From: CAZWBR01 sp964404205
Lineage (GTDB): Bacteria > Bacteroidota > Bacteroidia > Bacteroidales > Prolixibacteraceae
Direction of reading: 5' to 3'
DNA: 8,689 nt
Assembly (NCBI GenBank): GCA_964404205.1
Contig: CAYOJD010000119.1
Span: 1 to 8,689, forward strand
Positions 1-5,823 of this stretch are shown here, one piece after another. The translations under genes and the position numbers were made by a program. Numbering within the stretch: the first letter of the stretch is position 1; each line of letters opens with the position of its first letter. A model generated the notes under the pieces. The model saw nothing but the letters and a program-made list of their open reading frames with translations. It was not told where the DNA came from and ran no database searches.

Positions 1-85
1 GGTAGAACTCGTCCAACGAAATGGGCGGCGCCTGTGCAAAATTCAAGGATGGTAAACTGCAAAGGAGGTATACCATATTCCACAT
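1..85 (-). CDS. DUF2764 family V-ATPase-associated protein, N-terminal fragment
   Basis: Partial gene running off the left edge; 28 codons are visible. The start at 85 lies two bases after the stop of the subunit E gene and is preceded by a GGAG eight bases upstream. A second in-frame ATG at 76 is also possible. The visible protein begins MWNMVYLLCSLPSLNF and continues with a PPISLDEFY segment. A hydrophobic start, then SLPxLxF and a proline-rich stretch before SL(D/E)EF, is the N-terminal pattern I associate with DUF2764. That family is encoded beside subunit E in bacterial V/A-type ATPase operons and may be the counterpart of the central-stalk C subunit. Position directly after subunit E supports the call. 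With only 28 residues the family assignment is by pattern and context. Confidence 0.65.
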   Translation of the reverse strand, partial: MWNMVYLLCSLPSLNFAQAPPISLDEFY

Positions 86-87
86 AA

Positions 88-693
88 CTAGTTCTCCGTG
101 TTTTGAGTAATTCGTTTAACCAGATCTTTGTTGACCAGCGAGAACAAGCCTTTCTCCACATCGTCGGAGCTCAGCACAAACTGCAGCCCGTTGTTGCTGG
201 TTGGTTTAATAATGATGGTTGGATTGGCTCCGGCCAGGGGCGTCAGCTCCACTTCCTTGTTCAGCGACTCGTTGATTAGGAATTCCTCCATGTCTTTCAT
301 CACTGGCTCGGGCACGGTTACCTGCTTCTGACCGGAAATGCTTTCCAAAGTGGTTTTCAGCAGTACCTCCATGTATTCTTTCTGCGTGAAGAGGTTTTTA
401 CCTTGCGCGCCAAACACCGATTGCAGGTGCTTGATGATGGCCACTTTGGTGGCTTCGGTCATATCGCGCGATGCTTGGGCCAAAGCAGTGCGGGCATTGT
501 TTTCCAGCTGCTCTGTTTTTGCCTGCGCCTCGACCTCAATTTCCTTGGCTTGTTTGCGGGCATCCACCAAAATCACTTCGGCTTGCTTTTTCGCGTCATC
601 AATGATGCGTTGCTTTTCCGCTTCGCCAGCCTGAATGCCATCCTGCTTGAGTTTGGCAACAATATTTTCGAGGTTTTCTTTATGATTATTCAT
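88..693 (-). CDS. atpE: V/A-type ATPase subunit E (peripheral stalk)
   Basis: 201 residues, a normal length for subunit E. E pairs with G/H to form the peripheral stalk that holds the A3B3 catalytic head against the membrane sector. Residues 1-90 are a charged, Ala/Lys/Glu/Gln-rich helix without prolines (for example EKQRIIDDAKKQAEVILVDA), typical of the stalk coiled coil. The rest is a mixed alpha/beta domain with a GANPTIIIKP strand near 155-164 and an FVLSSDDVEKGLF segment near 172-184, as in the E-subunit C-terminal domain that touches the head. It starts 11 bp after the subunit B stop and ends 2 bp before the DUF2764 start, so it is part of the same operon. The low-complexity N-terminus makes identity less sharp than for A and B, but neighbours leave little doubt. 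Placement after B rather than before A is unusual. Confidence 0.88.
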   Translation of the reverse strand: MNNHKENLENIVAKLKQDGIQAGEAEKQRIIDDAKKQAEVILVDARKQAKEIEVEAQAKTEQLENNARTALAQASRDMTEATKVAIIKHLQSVFGAQGKNLFTQKEYMEVLLKTTLESISGQKQVTVPEPVMKDMEEFLINESLNKEVELTPLAGANPTIIIKPTSNNGLQFVLSSDDVEKGLFSLVNKDLVKRITQNTEN

Positions 694-704
694 GATGCTT
701 TGTT

Positions 705-2018
705 TTAATTCTGTTGGTCCCAGTATTCGTCAATCAACTTTTTACTCAAGCCGGTTTCGGTTGGTTCGAAATGTCTTTTCAGAATTTCCCAACACCGGTC
801 TAAAGCGGCATCCAATTCAATGGGGTCACCAAAGGGCTCTTCCATGTTCGCAATAAAGTCGGCGCGGTAGGCCAGCAGTTTTTGCGAGAAGGCATCGTTG
901 GCCGCCCCTACTTCGGCAGCTTCATAGGCTTTCTCGGCATCAGCCAGCAAAGAGGCCATGGCGGTCATAATCGGACGGTGGTCACTGCGGGTATTGCCGT
1001 TTACCTGTTGCTTCAAGCGCGACAGCGAACGGGCCAGCTTCAGTTTTCCGTTTTCCAGGAAGAACTGTCCTTCTGTAATATAACCGGTGTTATCCGGCAC
1101 AGGATCTTCCAGCGACTCGAGCGTGGTTGCTCCAATAATGGTGATGGAACCGGCGCCTTCAATATCGGCAGCCACCTCGTAGCGGCGAGCCAGCTCCGAG
1201 TACAGCGATCCCGGGTATCCTTGCAGTGATGGAATCATATCCTGGTAGTTGGCCACGTTCCGCAGAATGTTCGACCAGTTGGTCATGTCGGTCAGCAGCA
1301 CCAGGGCATCTTTACCCTGATCGGCAAACTCGCGGGCTACACTCAGGGCCACATCCGGCAACATCAAACCTTTAATCTGCGACTCACCCGCCAGGTGAAC
1401 AAACATGATGGTTTTGTCGATATTTCCCGATTGCGACAACTGATCTTTGAAGTAGTGGTACTCGTCGAATTTCAAACCAATACCGGCAAAGATGATCACA
1501 TCGGCCTGTGCTCCCATCGCAATTTGCGACAACAAGCGGTTGTACGGCTCGGTTGGCGAGGCAAAAATTGGAATCTTCTGCGACTTCACCAGCGTGTTAA
1601 ACACGTCAATCATCGGTATCCCCGTCCAAAGCGGTTGCTTAGGCACCAAACGCACGGTTGGGTTCAGGGTGTCCAAACTGGTTTCCAGTTGTTTTTCGAA
1701 AATCACTTCGGGGCCATTATCGGCTACCTGGCCAATCCCGTCGAAGGTACGGCCCAGCATGTTGTATGAAAAACCAGCCGTAAGCGGCACCTCGTGCATG
1801 CGAAGCTTGGTTTTTGTTGAAAGGCCTCCGGTACCGTTAAATACCTGGAAGCGCGTTGAATTTTCGCTAATGTTAATAGCTTTCGCGAACGAAAGACTTT
1901 GGTTGGTATCAGCGTCGAGCAACTCGACCACGTGGTTAAGCGCTACGCCGGGATTCCCTTCTACCGAGATCAGTGCTTTCCCGACTTCGCTGATTCTGTT
2001 TATCTCTTTTTTAATCAT
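705..2018 (-). CDS. atpB: V/A-type ATPase subunit B (non-catalytic head subunit)
   Basis: 437 residues, close to the usual 430-470. Subunit B alternates with A in the A3B3 hexamer, binding nucleotide at the interface without being the main catalytic chain. It has an N-terminal beta-barrel (about 10-75) and a nucleotide-fold core. The position equivalent to a P-loop reads KIPIFASPTEPYN (148-160), with no GKT, as expected for a B subunit. Diagnostic later segments are GYPGSLYSELARRYE (267-281), TGYITEGQFFL (311-321) and SLSRL (331-335). R334 there probably corresponds to the arginine finger B supplies to the A active site. The start codon overlaps the stop of subunit A by four bases (ATGA), which fits translational coupling and equal expression. 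No frame damage seen. Confidence 0.96.
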   Translation of the reverse strand: MIKKEINRISEVGKALISVEGNPGVALNHVVELLDADTNQSLSFAKAINISENSTRFQVFNGTGGLSTKTKLRMHEVPLTAGFSYNMLGRTFDGIGQVADNGPEVIFEKQLETSLDTLNPTVRLVPKQPLWTGIPMIDVFNTLVKSQKIPIFASPTEPYNRLLSQIAMGAQADVIIFAGIGLKFDEYHYFKDQLSQSGNIDKTIMFVHLAGESQIKGLMLPDVALSVAREFADQGKDALVLLTDMTNWSNILRNVANYQDMIPSLQGYPGSLYSELARRYEVAADIEGAGSITIIGATTLESLEDPVPDNTGYITEGQFFLENGKLKLARSLSRLKQQVNGNTRSDHRPIMTAMASLLADAEKAYEAAEVGAANDAFSQKLLAYRADFIANMEEPFGDPIELDAALDRCWEILKRHFEPTETGLSKKLIDEYWDQQN

Positions 2019-3790
2019 AAAACAGGTTCTCCTTCAAATACAAATTGGTCAATATGGCTTGGTAGCGCAGCGATTTGCTCTTCGGTTTCAGCACTGGTGT
2101 TCCAGTCGCGCCACCACTGCCGAAGCTCATCGAATTTGGCACGGATCACTTCCTTCAGTTCTTCGTCGTCCATACCCGAATCCGGAATAGCGACTTCACT
2201 ATTGATTAATTTTTGAACCGCTTCGTTAATCACGGCTAACCTCTCCGGACGCGTACAGGCATCCAGGTCGTGGAAGGCATTTTGCTGCAAGACACAGAAG
2301 TCGATGGTTTGTCCTTTTTGAAACAGGATGTATTTTTCAACCGGCACTTTTTTCAAACCAATTGTACTGATTGTTTGATCGATACCATTGGCTTCCTGCA
2401 GGGTTGACAGAATTTGTTCCCGGTCTTTCCACGGAATGAAGCTATCGTAAACTGAAGTCGTATACGCTAACGGATCAATGGCCGGGTATTTTTTCGCATC
2501 GGCACGATCCTGAGACAAGCCCCAGAAACCACCGGTTGCATCCATGGTTGCCTGTGTTACCGGTTCCTGGAAGTTACCACCCGCAGGGGATACCGTTCCG
2601 ATAAAAGTGAGCGAGCCCCCCGAGCCTGTATCGGCACCAGCACGTTGATACATCCCTTTAATTTGATCCGGAATATCCATTGGGAAGGCTTCGGGGCCTG
2701 GAATATCGCCCTGACGTCCGCTACGTTCGCGGAGCGCTTGTGCCCATCTTGATGTGGAGTCGGCCAAAAGAATTACATTGTAACCTTGATAGCGGTAATA
2801 CTCGCCCACCGTCAGTGCAATAAACACACTGGCCTCGCGCGCTGCTACCGGCATGGAACTGGTATTCCCGAAAATACACATCCGGTTCATCAGTGATTCG
2901 CCGGTTGAAGGATCTTCCAGCTCGGCGAAATCTTTGAAAACCTCAACCGCTTCACCGGCACGCTCACCGCAGGCTGCCATAATAATAACATCGGCAATAG
3001 CGTATTTACACAGCGTGTGTTGCATCACTGTTTTTCCGGCTCCGAACGGTCCCGGGTTCCCCACAGTACCTCCGTAACTCACCGGCGCCAACAGGTCGAT
3101 AACCCGCACACCTGTAGAAATCGTTTTTCTCGGGATTGAACGCTCCTTGAATGGAATTGGCTGCTTCACCGGATGGCGGAAAGCCAATTTCAATTCCTGT
3201 TTTTGATTATTCTCATCGGTCACAATCGCCACCACGTCAGTGATATTGACTGACTTTTTACCGATTATTTCGTTGACCGTACATTGCTTAATTCCGAACG
3301 GCACTAATATTTTATGTTCGAAGTGTCCTTCCGGTACCGACCCAATGGTATCGCCACCTTTCAACACATCGCCTACGGATACGCCGGGCGTAAAATCCCA
3401 TAGCTTTTTCTCGTCCAGGGCTGGTGCGTGCATTCCTGGTCGCAGGTATGGATCCTGCTCACTCAACTCGTACAGCGGGTTTTGAAGACCATCCCAAATA
3501 CTGGTTAACAAACCGGGACCAACCAAAACCGACAAAGGTGTTCCTTTGAACTCGACAGCATCGCCAATCCGGGCTCCGGTTAAATCTTCAAAAACCTGCA
3601 TCTCGGCAATACCGCAACCAGGATTTTTAAAATCCGGGCTAATCTGCAGCACTTCGCCTTGCAGTAGCTTTCCTTCAACGGAAATCTCGGCCGTTTCTCC
3701 CATAATCACATCGTCCTGAAAGCGGACTTTCACCAGCGAGTCCTGAATGCTTATGAGATTTCCTGTTCTCTCTTTATTCCGAATATTCAT
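2015..3790 (-). CDS. atpA: V/A-type ATPase subunit A (catalytic)
   Basis: 591 residues, full length for the family. This is the ATP-hydrolysing (or synthesising) subunit of the rotary head, acting on the cytoplasmic face of the membrane. Domain order: beta-barrel (about 8-75), the A-subunit 'bulge' insertion (about 110-200), the nucleotide-binding core and a C-terminal helical domain. Walker A is GPFGAGKT (247-254). The catalytic glutamate is in CGERAGE (E276), NTSSMPVAARE lies at 309-319, and the Walker B region is LLADSTSRW (341-349). PAGGNFQEPVTQATM follows at 402-416. CGERAGE rather than archaeal CGERGNE is the form I know from chlamydial and spirochaetal enzymes. The ATG at 3790 has only an A-rich leader without a clear Shine-Dalgarno, common in Bacteroidota. 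It lies 71 bp after the alarmone synthetase gene. Whether protons or sodium are pumped cannot be told without the ring subunit, which is outside the window. Confidence 0.97.
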   Translation of the reverse strand: MNIRNKERTGNLISIQDSLVKVRFQDDVIMGETAEISVEGKLLQGEVLQISPDFKNPGCGIAEMQVFEDLTGARIGDAVEFKGTPLSVLVGPGLLTSIWDGLQNPLYELSEQDPYLRPGMHAPALDEKKLWDFTPGVSVGDVLKGGDTIGSVPEGHFEHKILVPFGIKQCTVNEIIGKKSVNITDVVAIVTDENNQKQELKLAFRHPVKQPIPFKERSIPRKTISTGVRVIDLLAPVSYGGTVGNPGPFGAGKTVMQHTLCKYAIADVIIMAACGERAGEAVEVFKDFAELEDPSTGESLMNRMCIFGNTSSMPVAAREASVFIALTVGEYYRYQGYNVILLADSTSRWAQALRERSGRQGDIPGPEAFPMDIPDQIKGMYQRAGADTGSGGSLTFIGTVSPAGGNFQEPVTQATMDATGGFWGLSQDRADAKKYPAIDPLAYTTSVYDSFIPWKDREQILSTLQEANGIDQTISTIGLKKVPVEKYILFQKGQTIDFCVLQQNAFHDLDACTRPERLAVINEAVQKLINSEVAIPDSGMDDEELKEVIRAKFDELRQWWRDWNTSAETEEQIAALPSHIDQFVFEGEPVL

Positions 3791-3861
3791 CTTTCTTATT
3801 TTATCTGTTTTATAGCCTGATTGATTTTATCATAAGTTAAATATTTCACATGTATCCTTGT

Positions 3862-4557
3862 TTATTCTTCAAATTTCGACTGATTATAGAGGCGTTGCAT
3901 CCGCAAATCAGTCTCGGCAATAATTTGGGCGCAATCTTTTAATTCTTGCGCAATTTTTTGGTTTTTCCTGCTAACCTGTTTATAATTCAAATGGTGTTCC
4001 AAAGACGCCCAAAAATCCATCGCTATCGTTCTTAGCTGGATCTCAACATTCACGTATTCGACACCAGTTGACAGAAAGACCGGAATCGCAACAATCAGGT
4101 GATAACTGCGATAACCATTCGGCTTTGGCTCTTTGATATAGTCCGAGATACGAACAACTTTTATATCTTCATCTGAAGTAAGTATTTTGGCAATCAGGTA
4201 GATATCTTCGATGTATGAACAAATGACCCGAACCCCGGCGATATCGGTTAAATAAAGCCTGGCTGAGCGGATGGTGGGTTCGTATCCTTTGCGGATTAAT
4301 TTTTCGATAATGCTGAGCGGCGCTTTCACCCGTGTCCGTATCTGATGAATCGGGTTATGCTGCCCATTGTGGGCGAAATCATCGTTTAGGTTTTCGAGCC
4401 TTGCCTGGATCACTCTTGTTGCTGCCCGATAGAGGTTTTCCGTTTTCAGGAATGTGTTCATGACCTCTATTAAATTTTCGGGGATATCGATTAGTTTGTA
4501 ATCCTGTACAACATATGATGTTTCCATTGTTCTGCTATCCTTTCTTTCTTTTTCCAT
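3862..4557 (-). CDS. small alarmone synthetase, RelA/SpoT synthetase domain (RelQ/YjbM-like GTP pyrophosphokinase)
   Basis: Predicted 231-residue cytoplasmic enzyme that transfers pyrophosphate from ATP to GDP/GTP to make (p)ppGpp. It contains only the RelA/SpoT synthetase fold; there is no HD hydrolase, TGS or ACT region, which makes it a small alarmone synthetase. Visible motifs (numbered from the chosen start): RTRVKAPLSIIEK (74-86, GTP/ATP-contacting basic segment), TDIAGVRV (104-111, metal-binding D105), NGYRSYH (147-153) and VEIQLRTIAMDFWASLEHHL (171-190, catalytic E172). The last block is very like RelQ/YjbM. Start choice: ATG at 4557 has AAGGA five bases upstream. Alternatives are ATG at 4527 (also preceded by AAGGA), ATG at 4587, which forms an ATGA overlap with the upstream gene, and TTG at 4614, judged unlikely. 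It sits between an 83-residue unknown gene and subunit A of the V-ATPase, all co-directional. Family is certain; start and operon membership are not. Confidence 0.93.
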   Translation of the reverse strand: MEKERKDSRTMETSYVVQDYKLIDIPENLIEVMNTFLKTENLYRAATRVIQARLENLNDDFAHNGQHNPIHQIRTRVKAPLSIIEKLIRKGYEPTIRSARLYLTDIAGVRVICSYIEDIYLIAKILTSDEDIKVVRISDYIKEPKPNGYRSYHLIVAIPVFLSTGVEYVNVEIQLRTIAMDFWASLEHHLNYKQVSRKNQKIAQELKDCAQIIAETDLRMQRLYNQSKFEE

Positions 4558-4583
4558 TACTTTCCTTTCTGTCCGTTTGCAGA

Positions 4584-4835
4584 TCATGCCGGCATTACCG
4601 GCGAGTAAACCCAATCTGTTTTTAGTCGATTCGGAATATTACTAACTTGTTTAACCACGTTGCTGACAAAGTGATAACGATCCAATTTTTCTTCTTCAAA
4701 AAGAAGGGATTGATCCTCCATGATCGAATCATGAATTTTTTTATCCAGCTGCCGGACTGCCAGCTTACGGACTATTTTGTTTGAAATTGCCTGATTAATT
4801 ACCTCGGGAATAAGATTTTTCGTTAAGCTTTTCAT
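4584..4835 (-). CDS. hypothetical protein, 83 residues
   Basis: I do not recognise this protein. It is 83 residues, starts MKSLTKNLIPEVINQAI and is predicted mostly helical. A basic first half (IVRKLAVRQLDKKIHDSI, about 21-38) is followed by an acidic patch (FEEEKLD, 46-52) and a polar C-terminus ending WVYSPVMPA. There is no signal peptide, membrane segment, cysteine or obvious metal site, so it is probably a small soluble cytoplasmic protein. An AGGAG lies only two bases before the ATG, which is close for a ribosome site, so initiation may be inefficient or the start may differ. It ends at an ATGA overlapping a possible start of the alarmone synthetase, the main reason to accept it as a gene. 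It could partner that enzyme or be the remnant of a longer protein. Confidence 0.6.
   Translation of the reverse strand: MKSLTKNLIPEVINQAISNKIVRKLAVRQLDKKIHDSIMEDQSLLFEEEKLDRYHFVSNVVKQVSNIPNRLKTDWVYSPVMPA
4588..4602 (-). promoter_or_regulatory. small GC hairpin at gene junction
   Basis: Read on the minus strand, GCCGG-TAATG-CCGGC forms a five-pair GC stem with a five-base loop. It falls in the last codons of the 83-residue gene and immediately before the ATGA (4584-4587) that joins that gene to an in-frame start of the alarmone synthetase. It could hide that upstream start or slow ribosomes at the junction. It is short, lies inside coding sequence and may be chance. Confidence 0.25.
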
Positions 4836-4927
4836 GACTCCTAAATTTTGAATGTTTTCTCTGTTTTCTTCACATCAGGGGGGTGGTGAGCGTACTTGAA
4901 GTTACCTGCAGCACACCAACGGCTTCG

Positions 4928-5131
4928 TCAATTGATTAGCACAATGGTCCATCGGTCGTTTTCATCGGCAAGCAGGTGAATTTTTTCTTCGCATACCAGC
5001 CAACCGACCGCAGCGTACAACTCTCTTTCCGGGATATCCATATAAAGTTGGAGATCTGAAACTGACAGAACTACTTTTTCATCCAAAACCTTACGTATCA
5101 GCCTGGCGTAATTTATAATCCGTTGTTGCAT
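4928..5131 (-). CDS. winged helix-turn-helix protein (DUF2582-like), copy 1
   Basis: 67 residues forming a single small winged-helix fold. The pattern fits the DUF2582 family: an N-terminal helix (IINYARLIRKVLDE, 5-18), a middle segment SVSDLQLYMDIPERELYAAVGWLV (23-46) giving the helix-turn-helix, then EEKIHLL (48-54) and a closing strand (TIVLIN, 62-67). The hallmark is AxGWLxxExKI. Proteins of this type are small, presumed nucleic-acid- or protein-binding modules with no established function that I know of. It aligns without gaps to the neighbouring 67-residue paralogue, with about 17 identical positions of 61. There is a 90-bp gap before it holding a GC hairpin and a 92-bp gap after it. 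No good Shine-Dalgarno precedes the ATG at 5131. Role in the cluster is unknown; a local regulator is one possibility. Confidence 0.78.
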   Translation of the reverse strand: MQQRIINYARLIRKVLDEKVVLSVSDLQLYMDIPERELYAAVGWLVCEEKIHLLADENDRWTIVLIN

Positions 5132-5190
5132 GTCGATGAATTTATGGAGGTTTTAATCAAACTAAAATTGCCATTCCTGCCATTTTCCGA

Positions 5191-5208
5191 GCCCGGTTTA
5201 TTCCGGGC
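5191..5208 (-). promoter_or_regulatory. GC-rich stem-loop between the two winged-helix genes
   Basis: GCCCGG and CCGGGC form a six-pair stem around a six-base AT loop. It sits 13 bp after the stop of the upstream winged-helix gene and 59 bp before the start of the next. No T-run follows on either strand, so it is not a classical intrinsic terminator. It may stabilise or attenuate the transcript between the genes. Confidence 0.45.
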
Positions 5209-5221
5209 CGACCGCCGGCTT

Positions 5222-5425
5222 CTAATACAGGAGGATAATCTGCTCCAACTCTGCATCTTCATAAAAGAAGATCTTATTTTCGCGTGCCAGCCATCCTAAT
5301 GCCATTCGGACATCGAGACTTTTCATTGCTAATTCTTCCTGAATTTCGGGAATTGTATTTTCTCTGTGTTGATCGAGGAATAGCCTGATCCTTCCGGCAT
5401 TTGTTCCAATTTGCGATTTAATCAT
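5222..5425 (-). CDS. winged helix-turn-helix protein (DUF2582-like), copy 2
   Basis: 67 residues from the ATG at 5425. Domain layout matches its neighbour: N-terminal helix with NAGRIRLFLDQH (9-20), helix-turn-helix region TIPEIQEELAMKSLDVRMALGWL (24-46), ARENKIFFYED (47-57) and a final hydrophobic strand (QIILLY). The ALGWLARENKI segment is the most typical DUF2582 signature in the window. An in-frame ATG at 5491 would give 89 residues, but the extra 22 residues (starting MVPSALPVSGG) look non-native, cross a GC hairpin and break the equal length with the paralogue, so I chose 5425. The leader upstream of 5425 lacks a clear Shine-Dalgarno. This is the first gene of the co-directional series that leads through the alarmone synthetase to the V-ATPase. 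It has no close upstream gene, so a promoter should lie in the gap to its right. Confidence 0.82.
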   Translation of the reverse strand: MIKSQIGTNAGRIRLFLDQHRENTIPEIQEELAMKSLDVRMALGWLARENKIFFYEDAELEQIILLY

Positions 5426-5457
5426 GATGCTTATTGTTTTAGTTTCTGTAAGATGAG

Positions 5458-5474
5458 CCCCGCCGGACACGGGG
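5458..5474 (-). promoter_or_regulatory. stem-loop in leader of winged-helix copy 2
   Basis: CCCCG and CGGGG pair around a seven-base loop, giving a compact all-GC stem 32 bp upstream of the start at 5425. The patch is much more GC-rich than the sequence around it. It would be part of the 5' untranslated leader. The other winged-helix gene also has a GC-only stem in its leader (5191-5208). Confidence 0.4.
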
Positions 5475-5515
5475 AGTGCGGAGGGAACCATATACCGGCG
5501 AAGGCTATCTTAAAC

Positions 5516-5532
5516 ATGTCCTGTAGGGACAT
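5516..5532. repeat. inverted repeat ATGTCC / GGACAT
   Basis: Six-base arms around a five-base TGTAG spacer form a short hairpin. The unit resembles the small GTCCCTACAGGGAC-like dyads that I associate with intergenic regions of some Bacteroidota genomes, but this is recollection of a pattern rather than a match I could test. It may be a dispersed repeat or part of a structured RNA. Confidence 0.4.
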
Positions 5533-5542
5533 TGGTGCAAAC

Positions 5543-5567
5543 CTTGCATTTAGATATCTGAATCAAG
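5543..5567. repeat. 25-bp near-perfect palindrome, possible operator
   Basis: The central ATTTAGAT/ATCTGAAT arms are complementary with one T-G pair and no spacer, and CTTG/CAAG continue the symmetry after a single unpaired C on one side. A palindrome with no loop is more like a dimeric-protein binding site in DNA than an RNA hairpin. It lies 118 bp upstream of the winged-helix gene starting at 5425, where an operator for that series would be plausible. Confidence 0.4.
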
Positions 5568-5629
5568 CAAAACGGGAAACATGAAAGGTGTCAAACTCAG
5601 ATCTATAAGGTTTTATTCAGAACGATTTA

Positions 5630-5673
5630 AGCAAAAGATCGACCTCGGCTTTAGGCCGCCTTTTGCTCTTTTT
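5630..5673 (+). terminator. intrinsic terminator, plus direction
   Basis: AGCAAAAG (5630-5637) pairs with CTTTTGCT (5660-5667), eight pairs. An inner CGGC/GCCG stem (5646-5649 with 5655-5658) has a five-base loop, and a CTTTTT tract follows immediately. Read on the minus strand no T-run follows, so the direction is plus. No plus-strand gene exists upstream, so the transcript it would end is unaccounted for. Confidence 0.6.
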
Positions 5674-5704
5674 CATTGTTTCTCTGGCTTTGAGGTATCG
5701 ACTT

Positions 5705-5723
5705 CGATCGGTTAAACCGACCG
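5705..5723. repeat. 19-bp palindrome centred on TCGGTTAAACCGA
   Basis: Symmetric around 5714: TCGGTT and AACCGA are perfect six-base arms with a one-base centre. After one mismatch, CG/CG extends the symmetry to nine-base arms. It is loopless, so better suited to a protein-binding DNA site than to a hairpin. It lies between the two plus-directed terminators. Confidence 0.4.
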
Positions 5724-5744
5724 CACTTAAACTGATTTTATGTT

Positions 5745-5788
5745 CTGAATCCGGCAAATTTGAGTGATTCAGGCTAATCTGCCCGGAT
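5745..5788 (+). other. two mutually exclusive stems upstream of a terminator
   Basis: CTGAATC (5745-5751) can pair with GATTCAG (5766-5772). Overlapping it, ATCCGG (5749-5754) can pair with CCGGAT (5783-5788). The two stems share 5749-5751, so only one can form at a time. The terminator at 5824 begins 36 bases further on. The arrangement resembles a conformational switch, but there is no downstream plus-strand gene for it to control. Confidence 0.3.
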
Positions 5789-5823
5789 CAAACTATTTTT
5801 TGTTCCTACAATTGTTTTTATTT

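Noticed and set aside
1492..2190. Long plus-strand open frame (232 codons) opposite subunits A and B
   Set aside because: It is antisense to two clearly conserved ATPase genes, resembles no protein, and is explained as a shadow of their codon usage. Other plus-strand frames opposite E, A, AraC and the regulator genes were dropped for the same reason.
3811..3840. Sigma-70-like -35/-10 pair upstream of subunit A
   Set aside because: The match is loose (TTATGA and TATAAA with 15-bp spacing), and the primary sigma factor of Bacteroidota uses a different consensus, so it is not evidence of a promoter.
4558..4614. Extended alarmone synthetase from TTG at 4614
   Set aside because: TTG start without ribosome site, overlapping the end of the upstream gene by 31 bases, when better ATG starts with AAGGA exist.
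5426..5491. 22-residue N-terminal extension of winged-helix copy 2 from ATG at 5491
   Set aside because: The extension reads through a GC hairpin, does not look like part of the fold, and spoils the exact 67-residue match with the neighbouring paralogue.
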